In this document: positions 44,983-55,381 of the stretch, piece by piece
Numbering within the stretch: the first letter of the stretch is position 1
Layout: every line of letters starts with the position of its first letter
Origin: Cellulomonas wangsupingiae
Lineage (GTDB): Bacteria; Actinomycetota; Actinomycetes; Actinomycetales; Cellulomonadaceae
Assembly (NCBI RefSeq): GCF_024508275.1
Contig: NZ_CP101989.1
Span: 1,054,001-1,118,000 of the forward strand
DNA: 64,000 bases
Direction of reading: 5' to 3'
The notes under the pieces: model-generated
Told to the model about the DNA's origin: nothing
What the model saw: only the letters and a program-made list of their open reading frames with translations
Database searches by the model: none
Position numbers and translations under genes: made by a program

Positions 44983-46475
44983 GCGCCGCCGACGGTCCGC
45001 CGGCCGACGGCTCGTCGCCGGTCGTGCCGCAGGAGACGCCCCCGGGCGTCCCGGACGGGACGCCGCCGTCGACGCCGGCCGCGCCGGCCCCTCCGTCCAC
45101 GCCAGCCCCGCCGTCGACGCCGGCCCCTCCGTCCACGCCGGCCTCGCCGTCCACGCAGGCGCCGCCGCTCTTCGCGGCACCGTCCTCCTACCGGCGGGCC
45201 GCTCCCGCCGCCGCGGCACCGGCCGCCCCCGGGGGTCCGGGCGCCGCACCGCAGCAGGCCACGGCCGGCGCCTCGCCCGGGGCGCCGTTCGCGCCGCCGG
45301 CCGTCACGCACTCCTCAGCGGCGCCGTACGGCTCCGCTCCCCACGCGGTCCCGGGGACGCCCGCCGTGCGCCGGCGCCGCCGCCGCACGCTGTCGCTCGC
45401 CTGGGTCGCGCCGCTGGTGGCCGTGGCACTCGTGGCGGGGTTCACCGGTGGGCTCCTCGGCAGCCGTGTGATGCCCGACGACGGCCGCCGCGCCGACGCG
45501 GGCCTGCCGGTGGTCCCGGTCCCCGGCGCGCAGGTCGGTGGGCGCGCCCCGGAGTCGATCGCGGGCATCGCCGCGGGCGTGCTGCCGAGCGTGGTGTCGA
45601 TCGAGGTCTCCCACGCGGAGGGGGAGGGCTCGGGCTCCGGGTTCGTGCTGCGGCAGGACGGCTACGTGCTGACGAACAACCACGTCGTCGCCGGTGCGCA
45701 GGACGGTTCGCTCGTCGTCCAGTTCGCGGACGGCACGGAGCTGCCGGGCAGCGTCGTGGGAGCGACGGCCGAGTACGACCTGGCCGTCGTGAAGGTGGAG
45801 GCCACGGGTCTGACGCCGCTGGCGCTGGGGGACTCCGACGCGGTCGTCGTCGGTGACCCGGTCGTCGCGATCGGTGCGCCGCTCGGGCTCGTGGGCACCG
45901 TCACGACGGGCATCGTCAGCGCGCTCAACCGCCCGGTGGTCGCCGGGGACGAGGGCGGCACGGCGTTCATCAACGCGATCCAGACGGACGCGGCGATCAA
46001 CCCGGGCAACTCCGGCGGGCCGCTCGTCAACGCCCGCGGCGAGGTCGTGGGCATCAACTCCGCCATCGCCCAGCTGCCCGGCCGGCTCACGAGCGTCGGG
46101 AGCATCGGCCTGGGGTTCGCCATCCCGTCCAACCAGGCGCGCCGCACGGCCGAGCAGCTCATCGAGACCGGTGCGGCCACGTACCCGGTCATCGGCGTGC
46201 TGCTCGACCCGGAGTACTCGGGCGAGGGCGTGCGGGTCTTCGAGGAGGACCCGCCGGACTCGCGTGCGGTGACCCTCGACGGGCCCGCCGACCTCGCGGG
46301 CATCCGGCGCGGCGACGTGATCCTGGCGATCGACGGCCGGCCCGTCACGGCGTCGGAGGAGCTGATCGTGGCCATCCGTGCCCACGAGCCGGGCGACACG
46401 GTCGTGCTGCGGGTGCGCACGGGCGACGACGAGCGGGACGTCCGGGTCCGGCTGGACGCGGCGCCGTCCGGCTGA
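44979..46475 (+). CDS. htrA: HtrA/DegP-family membrane serine protease
   Basis: A 498-residue protease. Residues 1-130 are a Pro/Ala/Ser/Thr-rich cytoplasmic region, followed by RRRRRR and a membrane helix (about 137-160). The trypsin-like domain has the catalytic triad His235 (NNHVV), Asp267 (EYDLAVVK) and Ser345 (GNSGGP). A PDZ domain closes the protein (DLAGIRRGDVILAIDGRPV). It degrades or repairs misfolded proteins outside the membrane and in mycobacteria belongs to the SigE stress loop. GTG start overlaps the anti-sigma stop. Confidence 0.93.
   Translation: MSAADGPPADGSSPVVPQETPPGVPDGTPPSTPAAPAPPSTPAPPSTPAPPSTPASPSTQAPPLFAAPSSYRRAAPAAAAPAAPGGPGAAPQQATAGASPGAPFAPPAVTHSSAAPYGSAPHAVPGTPAVRRRRRRTLSLAWVAPLVAVALVAGFTGGLLGSRVMPDDGRRADAGLPVVPVPGAQVGGRAPESIAGIAAGVLPSVVSIEVSHAEGEGSGSGFVLRQDGYVLTNNHVVAGAQDGSLVVQFADGTELPGSVVGATAEYDLAVVKVEATGLTPLALGDSDAVVVGDPVVAIGAPLGLVGTVTTGIVSALNRPVVAGDEGGTAFINAIQTDAAINPGNSGGPLVNARGEVVGINSAIAQLPGRLTSVGSIGLGFAIPSNQARRTAEQLIETGAATYPVIGVLLDPEYSGEGVRVFEEDPPDSRAVTLDGPADLAGIRRGDVILAIDGRPVTASEELIVAIRAHEPGDTVVLRVRTGDDERDVRVRLDAAPSG
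45087..45158 (+). repeat. Four 18-bp coding tandem repeats in htrA
   Basis: The units encode APPSTP three times and ASPSTQ once in the proline-rich cytoplasmic part of HtrA. Confidence 0.8.
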
Positions 46476-46502
46476 CAGCCCGGCCGGACGCGCCCGTCGC
46501 GG

Positions 46503-46508
46503 TAACCT
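46503..46508 (+). promoter_or_regulatory. Predicted -10 box for tatB
   Basis: TAACCT lies six bases before the tatB GTG: leaderless pattern, independent of read-through from htrA. Confidence 0.45.
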
Positions 46509-46514
46509 GGTCGG

Positions 46515-48588
<2,074 letters not shown>

Positions 48589-48598
48589 ATTCGCCCGC

Positions 48599-49660
48599 AT
48601 GGGACGTCGCAGCACCCACCACGAGCGCACCGTCGTCGCGCCGCCGGCCGGGGCCGGCGCGGCCCACGTGCACGCGGCCGAGCAGGCGCCCGACCCGCAG
48701 CCCGGGCCGCGCTGGAAGCCGGGGTTCGCCGGCCTCGTCGAGCGTGGGCGAGCGGTGCTGGCGTGGTGGCAGCGCACCCGGGTCGCGCGTGCCAACGCGC
48801 GGTTCGGACGCGCCGGGGGCGGGCTGCTGACGGGCGGCCTGGCGTACACGACGCTCTTCTCCGTCTTCGCCGGCCTCACGATCGGCTACACGATCTTCAT
48901 GGCCGTCCTGGGCCGCAACACCCAGCTCCGGGACACGGTGCTCCAGACCATCGACGCGTCGCTGCCCGGCCTCGTGGACACGGGGAACGGCGAGGGCCTG
49001 ATCGAGCCCGACCAGCTCGTCCTGAGCACCGGGCTCGGCATCGCGGGGATCGTCGCGGCCGGCGTGCTCCTGTTCACCGCGATCTCGGCGGTCGCCGCGC
49101 TGCGCACCGCGGTCCGCGCGATGTTCGACGTCCACACGCCCGACAACCTCGTCTTCGGAAAGCTGCGCGAGCTGGGCGGGTTCTTCGCGATCGCCCTGGC
49201 CGTGCTGCTGTCGAGCGTCCTCGGCCTGGTGGTGACCACGGCCGCGGACTGGCTCATGGACCTGGTCGGCTGGTCCGACTCGTCGGGCCTCGTGGTGCGC
49301 GTCCTCGGCATCGCCGTCGCCTTCGTCGTGGACGCCGCGCTGTTCGTCATGATCGTGCGCGTCCTCGCGGGGCAGGCGCCGCCGCGGCGTGACCTGCTCG
49401 GCGGTGCGGCGATCGCGGCCGCCGGCCTGGGCGTCGTCCGGGTGCTCGGGACGTCCGTGGTCGCGGGGTCCGTGGGCAGGAACCCCGTGCTCGCGTCGTT
49501 CGCGGTGATCGTCGTGCTCCTGCTGTGGCTGAAGCTCATCGCCCGGATCGTGCTGCTGGCCGCGGCCTGGACCGCGAACCCGCCGGCGCCGCCGGTCGGT
49601 GAGTCTCAGGAGGAGGCGGACGCCAGGGCGGCGAGCAACGCGGGGAGCCGGTCGACGTAG
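48599..49660 (+). CDS. YihY/BrkB-family inner membrane protein
   Basis: A 353-residue protein with a 75-residue cytoplasmic N-terminus and six membrane segments. The family start GGGLLTGGLAYTTLFSVFAGL and the DRTAVRAMFDVHTPDN-like loop (here LRTAVRAMFDVHTPDN) are visible. The family has no proven function; earlier claims of ribonuclease BN identity were withdrawn for E. coli. trpS next to a BrkB gene also occurs in M. tuberculosis (Rv3336c/Rv3335c). Its last 55 bases overlap the convergent phosphotransferase gene. Confidence 0.85.
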   Translation: MGRRSTHHERTVVAPPAGAGAAHVHAAEQAPDPQPGPRWKPGFAGLVERGRAVLAWWQRTRVARANARFGRAGGGLLTGGLAYTTLFSVFAGLTIGYTIFMAVLGRNTQLRDTVLQTIDASLPGLVDTGNGEGLIEPDQLVLSTGLGIAGIVAAGVLLFTAISAVAALRTAVRAMFDVHTPDNLVFGKLRELGGFFAIALAVLLSSVLGLVVTTAADWLMDLVGWSDSSGLVVRVLGIAVAFVVDAALFVMIVRVLAGQAPPRRDLLGGAAIAAAGLGVVRVLGTSVVAGSVGRNPVLASFAVIVVLLLWLKLIARIVLLAAAWTANPPAPPVGESQEEADARAASNAGSRST

Positions 49661-50442
49661 GCCGCGAGGGCGGCGCGCGTGCGCGCGGGCTCGCCCACGC
49701 GCAGCAGGTTGCGCATGCCCTCGTCGCCGGCCCGCTGCCCCGCCTCGATGCGGTCGGTCGAGGAGGTCATCCGCACCACGACGTGACGGGCGAGCTCGTC
49801 CGCCGTCGGGACCGGGGCGGTCCCCGCGGTCTGCCGCCCGTAGGCCTCGACGACCAGCCGCAGGCGCCGGGCGCCCTCCTGCGCACCCGGGTCGGCGTAG
49901 AACGGCACGCCGCTCCACGCGTACATCGCCAGGTCGTCGATCGGTACGCCGGGCCCTGCCACGTCCCAGTCCAGGACGCCGACGACGTCGTCGGCACCGG
50001 GCCGCGCGACGAGCATGTTGTACATCGTCGCGTCGTGGTGGCACACGATCTCGCCGGGTGCCAGGTCGCGCTCCTCGAACCGCCACCGGACGCGGCCGGG
50101 CCGCAGGTCGGCGACCGCGGCGTGGTACCGCGCCAACCAGGCGGCACCCGAGGCGAGGCGGGCGTCGGTGACCTCCGCGAGGTCGACGACCTCACCGGGC
50201 AGGTGCTCGAGGACCTCGCGCCCCTGCGCGTCGACGCCGAGGGGCGCCGGGACGCCGTCGAGCCCTCGGGCGCGCAGGTGCGCGAGCAGGGCGTGCACGG
50301 CGGGCGTCCAGGGGCCGGCGGGCCGCCGGACGGTCGCACCGACGCGCACCGCGCCGCCCACGTTGCCGCCCGGCAGCGTCACCTCGGGTCCCGCGTCGTC
50401 CGGCTCTACCCAGCGGGGGAGCCCGTCGAGCGGGCCCGTCAT
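49606..50442 (-). CDS. Aminoglycoside phosphotransferase-like kinase, substrate unknown
   Basis: A 278-residue small-molecule kinase of the APH/choline kinase fold. The catalytic motif is CHHDATMYNMLV (HxDxxxxN type) and the metal-binding Asp is in VLDWDVAGPG. There is no reason to infer antibiotic resistance; most such actinobacterial genes phosphorylate unknown metabolites. It is the last gene of the sdh run: its ATG overlaps the sdhB stop by one base (TGATG). Its 3' end overlaps the BrkB gene by 55 bases, tail to tail. Confidence 0.8.
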   Translation of the reverse strand: MTGPLDGLPRWVEPDDAGPEVTLPGGNVGGAVRVGATVRRPAGPWTPAVHALLAHLRARGLDGVPAPLGVDAQGREVLEHLPGEVVDLAEVTDARLASGAAWLARYHAAVADLRPGRVRWRFEERDLAPGEIVCHHDATMYNMLVARPGADDVVGVLDWDVAGPGVPIDDLAMYAWSGVPFYADPGAQEGARRLRLVVEAYGRQTAGTAPVPTADELARHVVVRMTSSTDRIEAGQRAGDEGMRNLLRVGEPARTRAALAAYVDRLPALLAALASASS

Positions 50443-51227
50443 CAGAACGCGCGCGTGATCATGGCGCGCTTGACCTCCTGGATCGCCTTGGTGACCTCGA
50501 TGCCGCGGGGGCACGCCTCGGTGCAGTTGAAGGTCGTGCGGCAGCGCCACACGCCCTCCTTGTCGTTGAGGATCTCCAGGCGCTGGGTGCCGCCCTCGTC
50601 GCGGCTGTCGAAGATGAACCGGTGCGCGTTGACGATCGCGGCCGGGCCGAAGTACTGCCCGTCGGTCCAGAACACGGGGCACGACGACGTGCACGCGGCG
50701 CACAGGATGCACTTGGTGGTGTCGTCGAAGCGCTCGCGCTGCTGCGGCGACTGCAGGCGCTCCTTGGTCGGCTCGGTACCCGTCGTGACGAGGAACGGCA
50801 TGATCTCGCGGTAGGACGCGAAGAACGGCTCCATGTCGACCACGAGGTCCTTGACGACCGGGAGCCCCTTGATCGGCTCGACCGTGATCGGCTTGGACGG
50901 GTCGAGGTCCTTGAGCAGCGTCTTGCACGCGAGCCGGTTGCGCCCGTTGATGCGCATGGCGTCGGACCCGCAGATGCCGTGCGCGCACGACCGGCGGAAC
51001 GTCAGCGAGCCGTCGTGCTCCCATTTGATCTTGTGCAGCGCGTCGAGCACGCGGTCGGTGCCGTGCACCTCGAGGGTGAACTCGTCCCAGCGCGGCTCGG
51101 CGACGAAGGGCTCGCCGAACGCCGGCATGTCCTCGTCCGACGGCAGGAACCGCCGGATCTTCAGCGTGACCTGGAAGGACGGCACGGCGCCGACCTCGGC
51201 TGCGGGGGCTTCCACGGTGGCGGTCAT
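50442..51227 (-). CDS. sdhB: Succinate dehydrogenase iron-sulfur subunit SdhB
   Basis: A 261-residue subunit. The [2Fe-2S] cysteines lie in RRSCAHGICGSDAMRING...LACKTL, the [4Fe-4S] and [3Fe-4S] ligands in CILCAACTSSCPVFW and NCTEACPRGIEV. It passes electrons from SdhA flavin to the membrane anchor. The start overlaps the sdhA stop as TGATG, which fixes the ATG at 51227. Confidence 0.95.
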   Translation of the reverse strand: MTATVEAPAAEVGAVPSFQVTLKIRRFLPSDEDMPAFGEPFVAEPRWDEFTLEVHGTDRVLDALHKIKWEHDGSLTFRRSCAHGICGSDAMRINGRNRLACKTLLKDLDPSKPITVEPIKGLPVVKDLVVDMEPFFASYREIMPFLVTTGTEPTKERLQSPQQRERFDDTTKCILCAACTSSCPVFWTDGQYFGPAAIVNAHRFIFDSRDEGGTQRLEILNDKEGVWRCRTTFNCTEACPRGIEVTKAIQEVKRAMITRAF

Positions 51228-53065
51228 CAGTACTTGCGCTCCATCGGCTGGTAGCGGGTGACGGTGACGGGCTTGGCCCCCAGCACGACCTGGTAGCCGT
51301 CGAACGCCTCGGCCCGGCGGAAGGCCGCGTCGGACCCGGGCACCGCGACGTCGGCCGCGCCCGCGGCGACCGGCCGCCGGTACGCCATGGTGTGCTGCAT
51401 GAACCGGGAGTCGTCGCGGTCCGGGAAGTCCTCGCGGAAGTGCCCGCCACGGGACTCCTCGCGGTTGAGCGCCCCGACGACGACCGTCTCGGCGATGTCG
51501 AGCAGGAAGCCCAGCTCGACGGCCTCCAGGAGGTCGGTGTTGAAGGTGCGGGTCTTGTCCTGCACGGAGACCGCCCCGTACCGCTTGCGCAGCGCCTTGA
51601 TGTCGTCGAGCGCCTGGGTGAGCGACTCGGACGTGCGGAACACCTGGGCGTTCGCGTCCATCGTCTCCTGCAGCGCGCGGCGGATGTCGGCGACGCGGTC
51701 GCCGTCGGGGCGCGTGCGGATCGTCTCCAGCTCGGCCTCGACGCGCGTCGCCGGGTTCGGCGGCAGCTCGACGAACGGCGCCGTGGCGGCGTACGCGGCG
51801 GCGGCCTTGCCGGCCCGCTTGCCGAACACGTTGATGTCGAGCAGCGAGTTGGTGCCCAGGCGGTTCGAGCCGTGCACCGACACGCACGCGACCTCACCGG
51901 CGGCGTACAGGCCCTTGATGACGTCGGTGGCGTTGCGCAGCACCTCACCCTCGATGTTCGTGGGGATGCCGCCCATCGCGTAGTGCGCGGTCGGGTACAC
52001 GGGCACGGGCTCGGTGTACGGCTCGATGCCGAGGTACGTGCGCGCGAACTCCGTGATGTCGGGCAGCTTCGCGTCGATGTGGGCCGGCTCGAGGTGCGTC
52101 AGGTCGAGCAGGACGTAGTCCTTGTTCGGTCCCGCCCCGCGTCCCTCCCGGACCTCGTTGGCCATGGACCGCGCCACGATGTCGCGCGGCGCGAGGTCCT
52201 TGATCGTGGGCGCGTAGCGCTCCATGAAGCGCTCGCCCTCGGAGTTGCGCAGGATCCCGCCCTCGCCGCGCGCGGCCTCCGAGAGCAGGATGCCCAGGCC
52301 GGCGAGGCCGGTCGGGTGGAACTGGAAGAACTCCATGTCCTCCAGCGGGATGCCGCGGCGGTAGGCCAGCGCCATGCCGTCACCGGTCAGCGTGTGCGCG
52401 TTCGACGTGGTCTTGTAGATCTTGCCGGCGCCGCCCGTGGCGAACACGACGGCCTTCGCCTGGAAGACGTGGATCTCGCCCGTCGCGAGCTCGTAGGCCA
52501 CGACGCCGGACGCGTTGACCTCCTCGCCCTCCGGCACGTCGCCGGTCGCCAGGTCGTGGTCCACCAGCAGGTCCAGGACGTAGAACTCGTTGAAGAACTC
52601 GACGTCGTTCTTGACGCACTGCTGGTACAGCGTCTGCAGGATCATGTGGCCCGTGCGGTCCGCGGCGTAGCAGGAGCGGCGCACGGCCGCCTCGCCGTGG
52701 TTGCGGGTGTGGCCGCCGAAGCGCCGCTGGTCGATGCGGCCCTCGGGCGTGCGGTTGAACGGCAGGCCCATCTTCTCCAGGTCGAGCACCGCGTCGATGG
52801 CCTCCTTGGCCATGACCTCGGCGGCGTCCTGGTCGACCAGGTAGTCGCCGCCCTTGACGGTGTCGAAGGTGTGCCACTCCCAGTTGTCCTCCTCGACGTT
52901 GGCCAGCGCGGCGCACATGCCGCCCTGTGCCGCGCCGGTGTGGGAGCGCGTGGGGAAGAGCTTGGAGATGACGGCGGTGCGCACGCGAGCCGAGGACTCG
53001 AGCGCCGCGCGCATCCCGGCGCCGCCCGCGCCGACGATGACGACGTCGTACTGGTGGGTCTGCAT
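51227..53065 (-). CDS. sdhA: Succinate dehydrogenase flavoprotein subunit SdhA
   Basis: A 612-residue FAD enzyme oxidising succinate to fumarate. The dinucleotide fold is [15 protein letters not shown] and the covalent FAD attachment is His42 (SHTGAAQGG). Active-site parts [17 protein letters not shown] and [13 protein letters not shown] are intact. The ATG at 53065 has a ribosome site AAGGAAGG. A 38-base gap separates it from sdhD. Confidence 0.96.
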   Translation of the reverse strand: MQTHQYDVVIVGAGGAGMRAALESSARVRTAVISKLFPTRSHTGAAQGGMCAALANVEEDNWEWHTFDTVKGGDYLVDQDAAEVMAKEAIDAVLDLEKMGLPFNRTPEGRIDQRRFGGHTRNHGEAAVRRSCYAADRTGHMILQTLYQQCVKNDVEFFNEFYVLDLLVDHDLATGDVPEGEEVNASGVVAYELATGEIHVFQAKAVVFATGGAGKIYKTTSNAHTLTGDGMALAYRRGIPLEDMEFFQFHPTGLAGLGILLSEAARGEGGILRNSEGERFMERYAPTIKDLAPRDIVARSMANEVREGRGAGPNKDYVLLDLTHLEPAHIDAKLPDITEFARTYLGIEPYTEPVPVYPTAHYAMGGIPTNIEGEVLRNATDVIKGLYAAGEVACVSVHGSNRLGTNSLLDINVFGKRAGKAAAAYAATAPFVELPPNPATRVEAELETIRTRPDGDRVADIRRALQETMDANAQVFRTSESLTQALDDIKALRKRYGAVSVQDKTRTFNTDLLEAVELGFLLDIAETVVVGALNREESRGGHFREDFPDRDDSRFMQHTMAYRRPVAAGAADVAVPGSDAAFRRAEAFDGYQVVLGAKPVTVTRYQPMERKY

Positions 53066-53103
53066 CGGCTGCTAGGCCTTCCTTGCTGGGGGCGTCCGGG
53101 GGA

Positions 53104-53562
53104 TCAGGCCGTGCAGAACGACGGCAGCAGGTCGGCCGGGCTGTTCGGGGGGCACGGGTCGAACGTGAAGATCACGAGGGTGCCGAGGACGATGACGACG
53201 ACGGTCGCGACGTACAGCGCGAGCTTCAGCACCATGCGGGTGCCGTCCTTCTCCGCGTAGTCGTTGATGATCGTCCGGACGCCGTTGGTGCCGTGCAGCA
53301 TCGCGAGCCACAGCATCAGCAGGTCCCAGACCTGCCAGAACGGCGAGGCCCACTTGCCGGCGACGAAGCCGAAGTCGATGGCGCTGATGCCCTCGCCGGC
53401 GATGAGGTTCACGAACAGGTGGCCGAAGATCAGCACGACGAGCACGACGCCCGACGCCCGCATGAACACCCAGCCGTACAGCTCGAAGTTGCCGCGGGTG
53501 GTGCGGCGCGACGGGCCCGGCCGCGATGCGCGGGGGGCCTTGGGATCGGCGATGGTGCTCAT
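53104..53562 (-). CDS. sdhD: Succinate dehydrogenase membrane anchor SdhD
   Basis: A 152-residue protein with three membrane helices after a basic 30-residue start. The heme/quinone histidine region IFGHLFVNLI and the HGTNGVRTIINDY segment match SdhD-type anchors. It holds SdhAB at the membrane and helps pass electrons to menaquinone. The TGATG overlap with sdhC sets the start at 53562. Confidence 0.88.
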   Translation of the reverse strand: MSTIADPKAPRASRPGPSRRTTRGNFELYGWVFMRASGVVLVVLIFGHLFVNLIAGEGISAIDFGFVAGKWASPFWQVWDLLMLWLAMLHGTNGVRTIINDYAEKDGTRMVLKLALYVATVVVIVLGTLVIFTFDPCPPNSPADLLPSFCTA

Positions 53563-53960
53563 CAGTGGCCCCCGAAGACGTTCATCAGGTGACGCGGCAG
53601 GAAGCCGGCCATCGTCACGACGAGCAGGCCCAGGACGACCCACAGCATGACCCGCTGGTACCTGGGGCCCTTGGCCCAGAAGTCCACGAGGATCAGCCGG
53701 ATGCCGTTGAAGGCGTGGAACACGATGGCCGCGACGAGCCCGGCCTCGCCCAGACCCATGATCGGGTTCTTGTACGTCCCGATCACGTCGTTGTACGCCT
53801 CGGGAGACACCCGCACCAGCGCGGTGTCGAGGACGTGCACGAGCAGGAAGAAGAAGATCGCGAAGCCGGTGATCCGGTGCGCGACCCAGGACCACATGCC
53901 TTCGCGCCCCCGGTAGAGCGTTCCGGCCGGCCGCGCGGGCGCGGTGGGCGCTGAGGACAC
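53562..53960 (-). CDS. sdhC: Succinate dehydrogenase cytochrome b556 subunit SdhC
   Basis: A 132-residue three-helix anchor. RGREGMWSWVAHRITGFAIF is the SdhC start signature and FHAFNGIRLILVDF the second; the histidines VHVLDTAL and FHAFNG may bind heme. I prefer the GTG at 53960, eight bases after AGGAGG (53974-53969), over the ATG at 53987, which would place that ribosome site inside the gene. It heads sdhCDAB plus the phosphotransferase gene; a CRP-like site lies upstream. Confidence 0.88.
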   Translation of the reverse strand: MSSAPTAPARPAGTLYRGREGMWSWVAHRITGFAIFFFLLVHVLDTALVRVSPEAYNDVIGTYKNPIMGLGEAGLVAAIVFHAFNGIRLILVDFWAKGPRYQRVMLWVVLGLLVVTMAGFLPRHLMNVFGGH

Positions 53961-54081
53961 GGTGGGGGCCTCCTGTGCAGATCGCATGCGGACGACGACG
54001 TCCTGGACGTTCCCTCACTGTAATGACCCGGACGTCCCGGACGCCCCGCCGGACGTGTCACCGGATGGCCGGACGGCCCTT

Positions 54082-54097
54082 TGTGACGAACCCCACA
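54082..54097. promoter_or_regulatory. CRP/GlxR-like operator upstream of sdhC
   Basis: TGTGACGAACCCCACA matches TGTGA-N6-TCACA at nine of ten conserved positions. It lies 122 bases before the preferred sdhC start, and about 80 bases before a transcription start predicted from a TACAGT box (minus strand, 54022-54017). GlxR control of sdh is established in Corynebacterium. It could also affect the divergent manC gene. Confidence 0.55.
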
Positions 54098-54212
54098 GCC
54101 CTGCCGCGCGGTCCGGGACCTCGGTCCGACGCGCCGTCGGCCGGTCGGGTGCGCCGTCGCCCGGAGGCACGGCGCCGGGCGTCCGGAGCCCGGCGGAGCC
54201 GCCCGGGGCCGC

Positions 54213-54218
54213 TACGGT
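54213..54218 (+). promoter_or_regulatory. Predicted -10 box for the guanylyltransferase gene
   Basis: TACGGT lies seven bases before the ATG at 54226; leaderless pattern. Confidence 0.4.
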
Positions 54219-54225
54219 TGCGCCC

Positions 54226-55335
54226 ATGTCAGACGCGCCGATCGCCGACTTCCACGCCGTCGTCCCCGCGGGGGGAGCGGGCACCCGCCTGTGGCCCCTG
54301 TCGCGAGCCGGGCACCCCAAGTTCCTGCTGGACCTGACGGGCAGCGGGCGCACGCTGCTGCAGGGGACGGTCGACCGGCTGCTGCCCCTGACCGGACCGG
54401 GTCACGTGCTCGTCGTGACGGGCGCGCGGCACGCGGACGCGGTGGCGGCCCAGCTGCCGGAGCTCGGCGCCGAGCACGTGCTGGCCGAGCCCAGCCCGCG
54501 TGACTCCATGGCGGCCATCGGCCTGGCGGCTGCGCTGCTCGCGCAGCGACACGGCCCCGACGTCGTGCTCGGCTCGTTCGCGGCCGACCACGTCATCACC
54601 GGCCTGCCGGAGTTCGGCGCGACGATCCGCGAGGCCGTGGCCACCGCACGGACGGGAGCGGTCGTCACCATCGGCATCCGGGCGACCGAGCCGTCCACCG
54701 CGTTCGGGTACGTGCGCAGCGGCGCGCCGCTCGGCGTGCCCGACGCGCCGCACGCCCGGCGCGTCGTCGCGTTCACCGAGAAGCCCGACGCGCAGACCGC
54801 CGCGGACTTCCTCGCCACGGGGGAGTACAGCTGGAACGCCGGCATGTTCGTCGTCCAGGCAGGCGTGCTGCTCGGCCACCTCGCGGCGCAGCTGCCCGCG
54901 CTGCACGACGGTCTGCGGCGCATCGCCGCCGCGTGGGACACGCCCGAGCGCGACGCGCGGCTGGCCGACACCTGGCCGACCCTGACGAAGATCGCGATCG
55001 ACCACGCGATCGCCGAGCCCGTCGCGGCGGCCGGTGGCGTCGCCGTCGTGCCCGGCGGGTTCGGCTGGGACGACATCGGCGACTTCGCCTCCCTCGGCGC
55101 GCTGCTGGGCGCGGACGGTGACGCCACCCTCGGCGACGAGGCGCACGTGCTGCGGGTCGACGCGGACGGGTCCGTCGTGGTCACCGGCGGGCGGACGGTG
55201 AGCGTCGTCGGGGTCCCGGACGCGGTCGTCGTCGACACGCCCGACGCCGTCCTCGTGACGACCCGGGCGCACGCCCAGCAGGTCAAGCAGGCCGTCGACG
55301 CGTGGCGCGAGCGCGGGCGCGACGACCTGCTCTGA
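54226..55335 (+). CDS. manC: Mannose-1-phosphate guanylyltransferase
   Basis: A 369-residue nucleotidyltransferase making GDP-mannose. The nucleotide-binding signature is AGGAGTRLWPLSRAGHPKF (residues 15-33) and the sugar-phosphate site contains FTEKP and EYSWNAGMFV. GDP-mannose supplies mannosyl groups for lipoglycans, glycoproteins and polyprenyl-phosphate mannose, which PIG-V-like enzymes such as the one at 39367 would use. It lacks the C-terminal isomerase domain of bifunctional enzymes. Confidence 0.88.
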   Translation: MSDAPIADFHAVVPAGGAGTRLWPLSRAGHPKFLLDLTGSGRTLLQGTVDRLLPLTGPGHVLVVTGARHADAVAAQLPELGAEHVLAEPSPRDSMAAIGLAAALLAQRHGPDVVLGSFAADHVITGLPEFGATIREAVATARTGAVVTIGIRATEPSTAFGYVRSGAPLGVPDAPHARRVVAFTEKPDAQTAADFLATGEYSWNAGMFVVQAGVLLGHLAAQLPALHDGLRRIAAAWDTPERDARLADTWPTLTKIAIDHAIAEPVAAAGGVAVVPGGFGWDDIGDFASLGALLGADGDATLGDEAHVLRVDADGSVVVTGGRTVSVVGVPDAVVVDTPDAVLVTTRAHAQQVKQAVDAWRERGRDDLL

Positions 55336-55369
55336 CGGGAGTGCCGGGGGTGCCCGCAGGCCACGGCGA

Positions 55370-55375
55370 TACGCT
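55370..55375 (+). promoter_or_regulatory. Predicted -10 box for the amidohydrolase gene
   Basis: TACGCT lies six bases before the GTG at 55382; leaderless pattern. Confidence 0.4.
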
Positions 55376-55381
55376 CGGGGC

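Noticed and set aside
42667..45249. An 860-codon minus-strand frame over the sigE region
   Set aside because: It runs antisense through sigE, the anti-sigma gene and part of htrA, all of which have strong motifs.
49606..50442. Reading the aminoglycoside phosphotransferase-like gene as an antibiotic resistance gene
   Set aside because: Only the general kinase fold is visible and the gene is coupled to sdhB in a core locus; no resistance determinant context exists.
53985..53987. ATG at 53987 as the sdhC start
   Set aside because: The AGGAGG site at 53974-53969 would then be inside the gene, while it is ideally placed for the GTG at 53960. It remains a fallback.
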